Shown here one piece after another: positions 30,439 through 31,466 of a stretch of DNA of 31,466 nucleotides. The notes below the pieces were generated by a model. It saw nothing but the letters and a program-made list of their open reading frames with translations. It was not told the DNA's origin and searched no databases. Origin of the DNA: Bacteroidaceae bacterium (GTDB lineage Bacteria > Bacteroidota > Bacteroidia > Bacteroidales > Bacteroidaceae); NCBI GenBank assembly GCA_900770705.1, contig CAAGLF010000103.1, forward strand, positions 1 through 31,466, given 5' to 3'. The translations under genes were made by a program, and so were the position numbers. The first letter of the stretch is position 1; each line of letters starts with the position of its first letter.

Positions 30439-31416
30439 TCATATACTCCGTTTCACAACGAAGCCAAGATATTCGTCCAAAGCGGCGCGAACATCTTGTC
30501 GAACAAAGGCTGCAAGCAGTACCTCAGCCTTCGCCCTATATTGTTCCATTATGTTTTTCGCGTAGTCGATACCTCCGCTCGTCTTGGCCAGCTCGACAAC
30601 GCGCTGCAAGTCGTCGGAGGAAGCAGTGCCTGCCTTGATTTTCGCCGCAAGTGCTCTTGCCGTCTCCGTATCGGCGTGACGCAAGGCATAGATGGCCGGC
30701 AGCGTGATTTTTCCCTCGGCCAAATCGCTGCCGGTGGGCTTTCCGATAGCAGCAGAATCGGCGGAATAATCGAATATATCGTCTCTAATCTGGAAACAGA
30801 TACCAATCAGTTCTCCCAGTTCCCTTGCCCGCGCCACCATCTCGGCCGGAGCACCCGCACTGAGGGCGCCCAGCTGGCCGCACGTGGCAAAAAGGGCCGC
30901 TGTCTTGGAGCGAATGACGCGGAAATAGGCCTCTTCCGAAACTTCCTCGTCGCGAATGTTCGAAAGCTGCAACATTTCTCCCGCAGAAAGCGTTCCACCG
31001 AGTTGTGCGATGGTGTTCACTACTTCGGGGTCGCCCGTTTGCGCCGCTTGTCCCAAGCAAATGGACAGCAGGTAGTCACCCAGCAGCACGGACACCTTGT
31101 TGCCAAACACTGCATTGAGGCTTGGTACGCCTCTACGCTCGTCGCTTTCGTCCACCACGTCGTCGTGCACGAGACTGGCCGTGTGCAGCAGCTCCAAGGC
31201 CACGGCAGCACGCAGTGTCTGCTCGGAAACCTCGCCAAACTCCCTGGCAATCAACAAAACGAGTATGGGACGCATCATTTTCCCCTGCTTACGCCGAACA
31301 TAGTCCAAGGCTCTCCCCAGAAAGTCGTCATCATGGGAAAGAGCCTCGGCAAACAGCTCGCGATAGCGAGCCAATTCGGCCTCTATGGGGCGTCGTATGC
31401 TTTCGAGTTGCGTCAT
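30439..31416 (-). CDS. All-trans polyprenyl diphosphate synthase
   Basis: Chain-elongating prenyltransferase adding isopentenyl units to allylic diphosphates (325 aa), probably making the long side chain of menaquinone. The first aspartate-rich motif is LVHDDVVDESDERRG (D85, D86, D89), the second is RDDIFDYSAD (D212, D213, D216). GKMMRP and GDYLL are also typical. Bulky residues before the first motif (LELLHTASL, without a large aromatic at the -4 or -5 position) fit a long-chain (about C40) product rather than farnesyl, but the exact length is inference. Convergent with deoC across a palindromic repeat. Apparently a single-gene unit in the window. Confidence 0.95.
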   Translation of the reverse strand: MTQLESIRRPIEAELARYRELFAEALSHDDDFLGRALDYVRRKQGKMMRPILVLLIAREFGEVSEQTLRAAVALELLHTASLVHDDVVDESDERRGVPSLNAVFGNKVSVLLGDYLLSICLGQAAQTGDPEVVNTIAQLGGTLSAGEMLQLSNIRDEEVSEEAYFRVIRSKTAALFATCGQLGALSAGAPAEMVARARELGELIGICFQIRDDIFDYSADSAAIGKPTGSDLAEGKITLPAIYALRHADTETARALAAKIKAGTASSDDLQRVVELAKTSGGIDYAKNIMEQYRAKAEVLLAAFVRQDVRAALDEYLGFVVKRSI

Positions 31417-31435
31417 TGGTTTCCGTTTAAGCGCA

Positions 31436-31443
31436 CAAAAGTA
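31436..31443 (-). promoter_or_regulatory. -7 box of the polyprenyl synthase promoter
   Basis: TACTTTTG on the minus strand fits TAnnTTTG, 19 bases before the ATG at 31416, implying a leader of roughly 13-15 bases. A -33 element is weak or lies at the window edge. Confidence 0.55.
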
Positions 31444-31466
31444 ATCATTTCCACGCAGTGAACCGA

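Overview
The window looks like a Bacteroidales chromosome, probably Prevotellaceae-like, but the species cannot be named from sequence alone. The evidence is the Bacteroidetes -7 promoter box (TAnnTTTG) in front of many genes, the lack of purine-rich ribosome binding sites, the lipoprotein and beta-barrel content, and the order mnmG-apt-uvrC-dtd-mazG-like-deoC. About 3.4 kb at the left is AT-richer. The remaining chromosomal part is GC-rich, most strongly in the macroglobulin gene.

Region 1 (1-3425) is the right end of an integrated element. It holds a gene fragment at the left edge, an unrecognised 456-residue protein, a 23-nt tandem repeat array, a tyrosine recombinase, and an attachment site that is the 3' part of a CAU-anticodon tRNA. 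The intact tRNA should lie beyond the left edge. Region 2 (3426-19012) is chromosomal and read leftwards. It carries pnp, a very large alpha-2-macroglobulin, an operon of FMN/Fe-S membrane protein, membrane-anchored nitroreductase and M15 peptidase, a CNNM-type CBS membrane protein, and a DEAD-box helicase followed by an outer-membrane beta-barrel gene. Region 3 (19368-23129) is a leftward four-gene envelope operon: small lipoprotein, PD40-repeat lipoprotein, PEGA-barrel protein, large lipoprotein. Region 4 (23557-30214) is rightward housekeeping: mnmG, apt and uvrC, then dtd, a MazG-like gene and deoC. Region 5 is a leftward polyprenyl diphosphate synthase (30439-31416).

The most striking feature is a family of ten related palindromic elements of about 90-115 bp. 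They are assembled from a small vocabulary of GC-rich words (for example CTGCGGCGAAAG, CCTCGGCGAAAG, CTCGGAGATA, AAGGCCCGAAA) separated by A/T tracts at a pitch of about 21 bp, and several have related ends. There is exactly one in every spacer between predicted transcription units in the chromosomal part. None lies inside an operon and none in the integrated element. The second notable site is an exact 16-bp parS sequence (TGTTCCACGTGAAACA) between mnmG and apt, which suggests proximity to the replication origin and ParB loading.

Spacers longer than 300 bases are 3426-3867, 6076-6454, 16168-16527, 19013-19367 and 23130-23556. Each holds one palindromic element plus the promoters or terminators listed. 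Nothing else was recognised in them.
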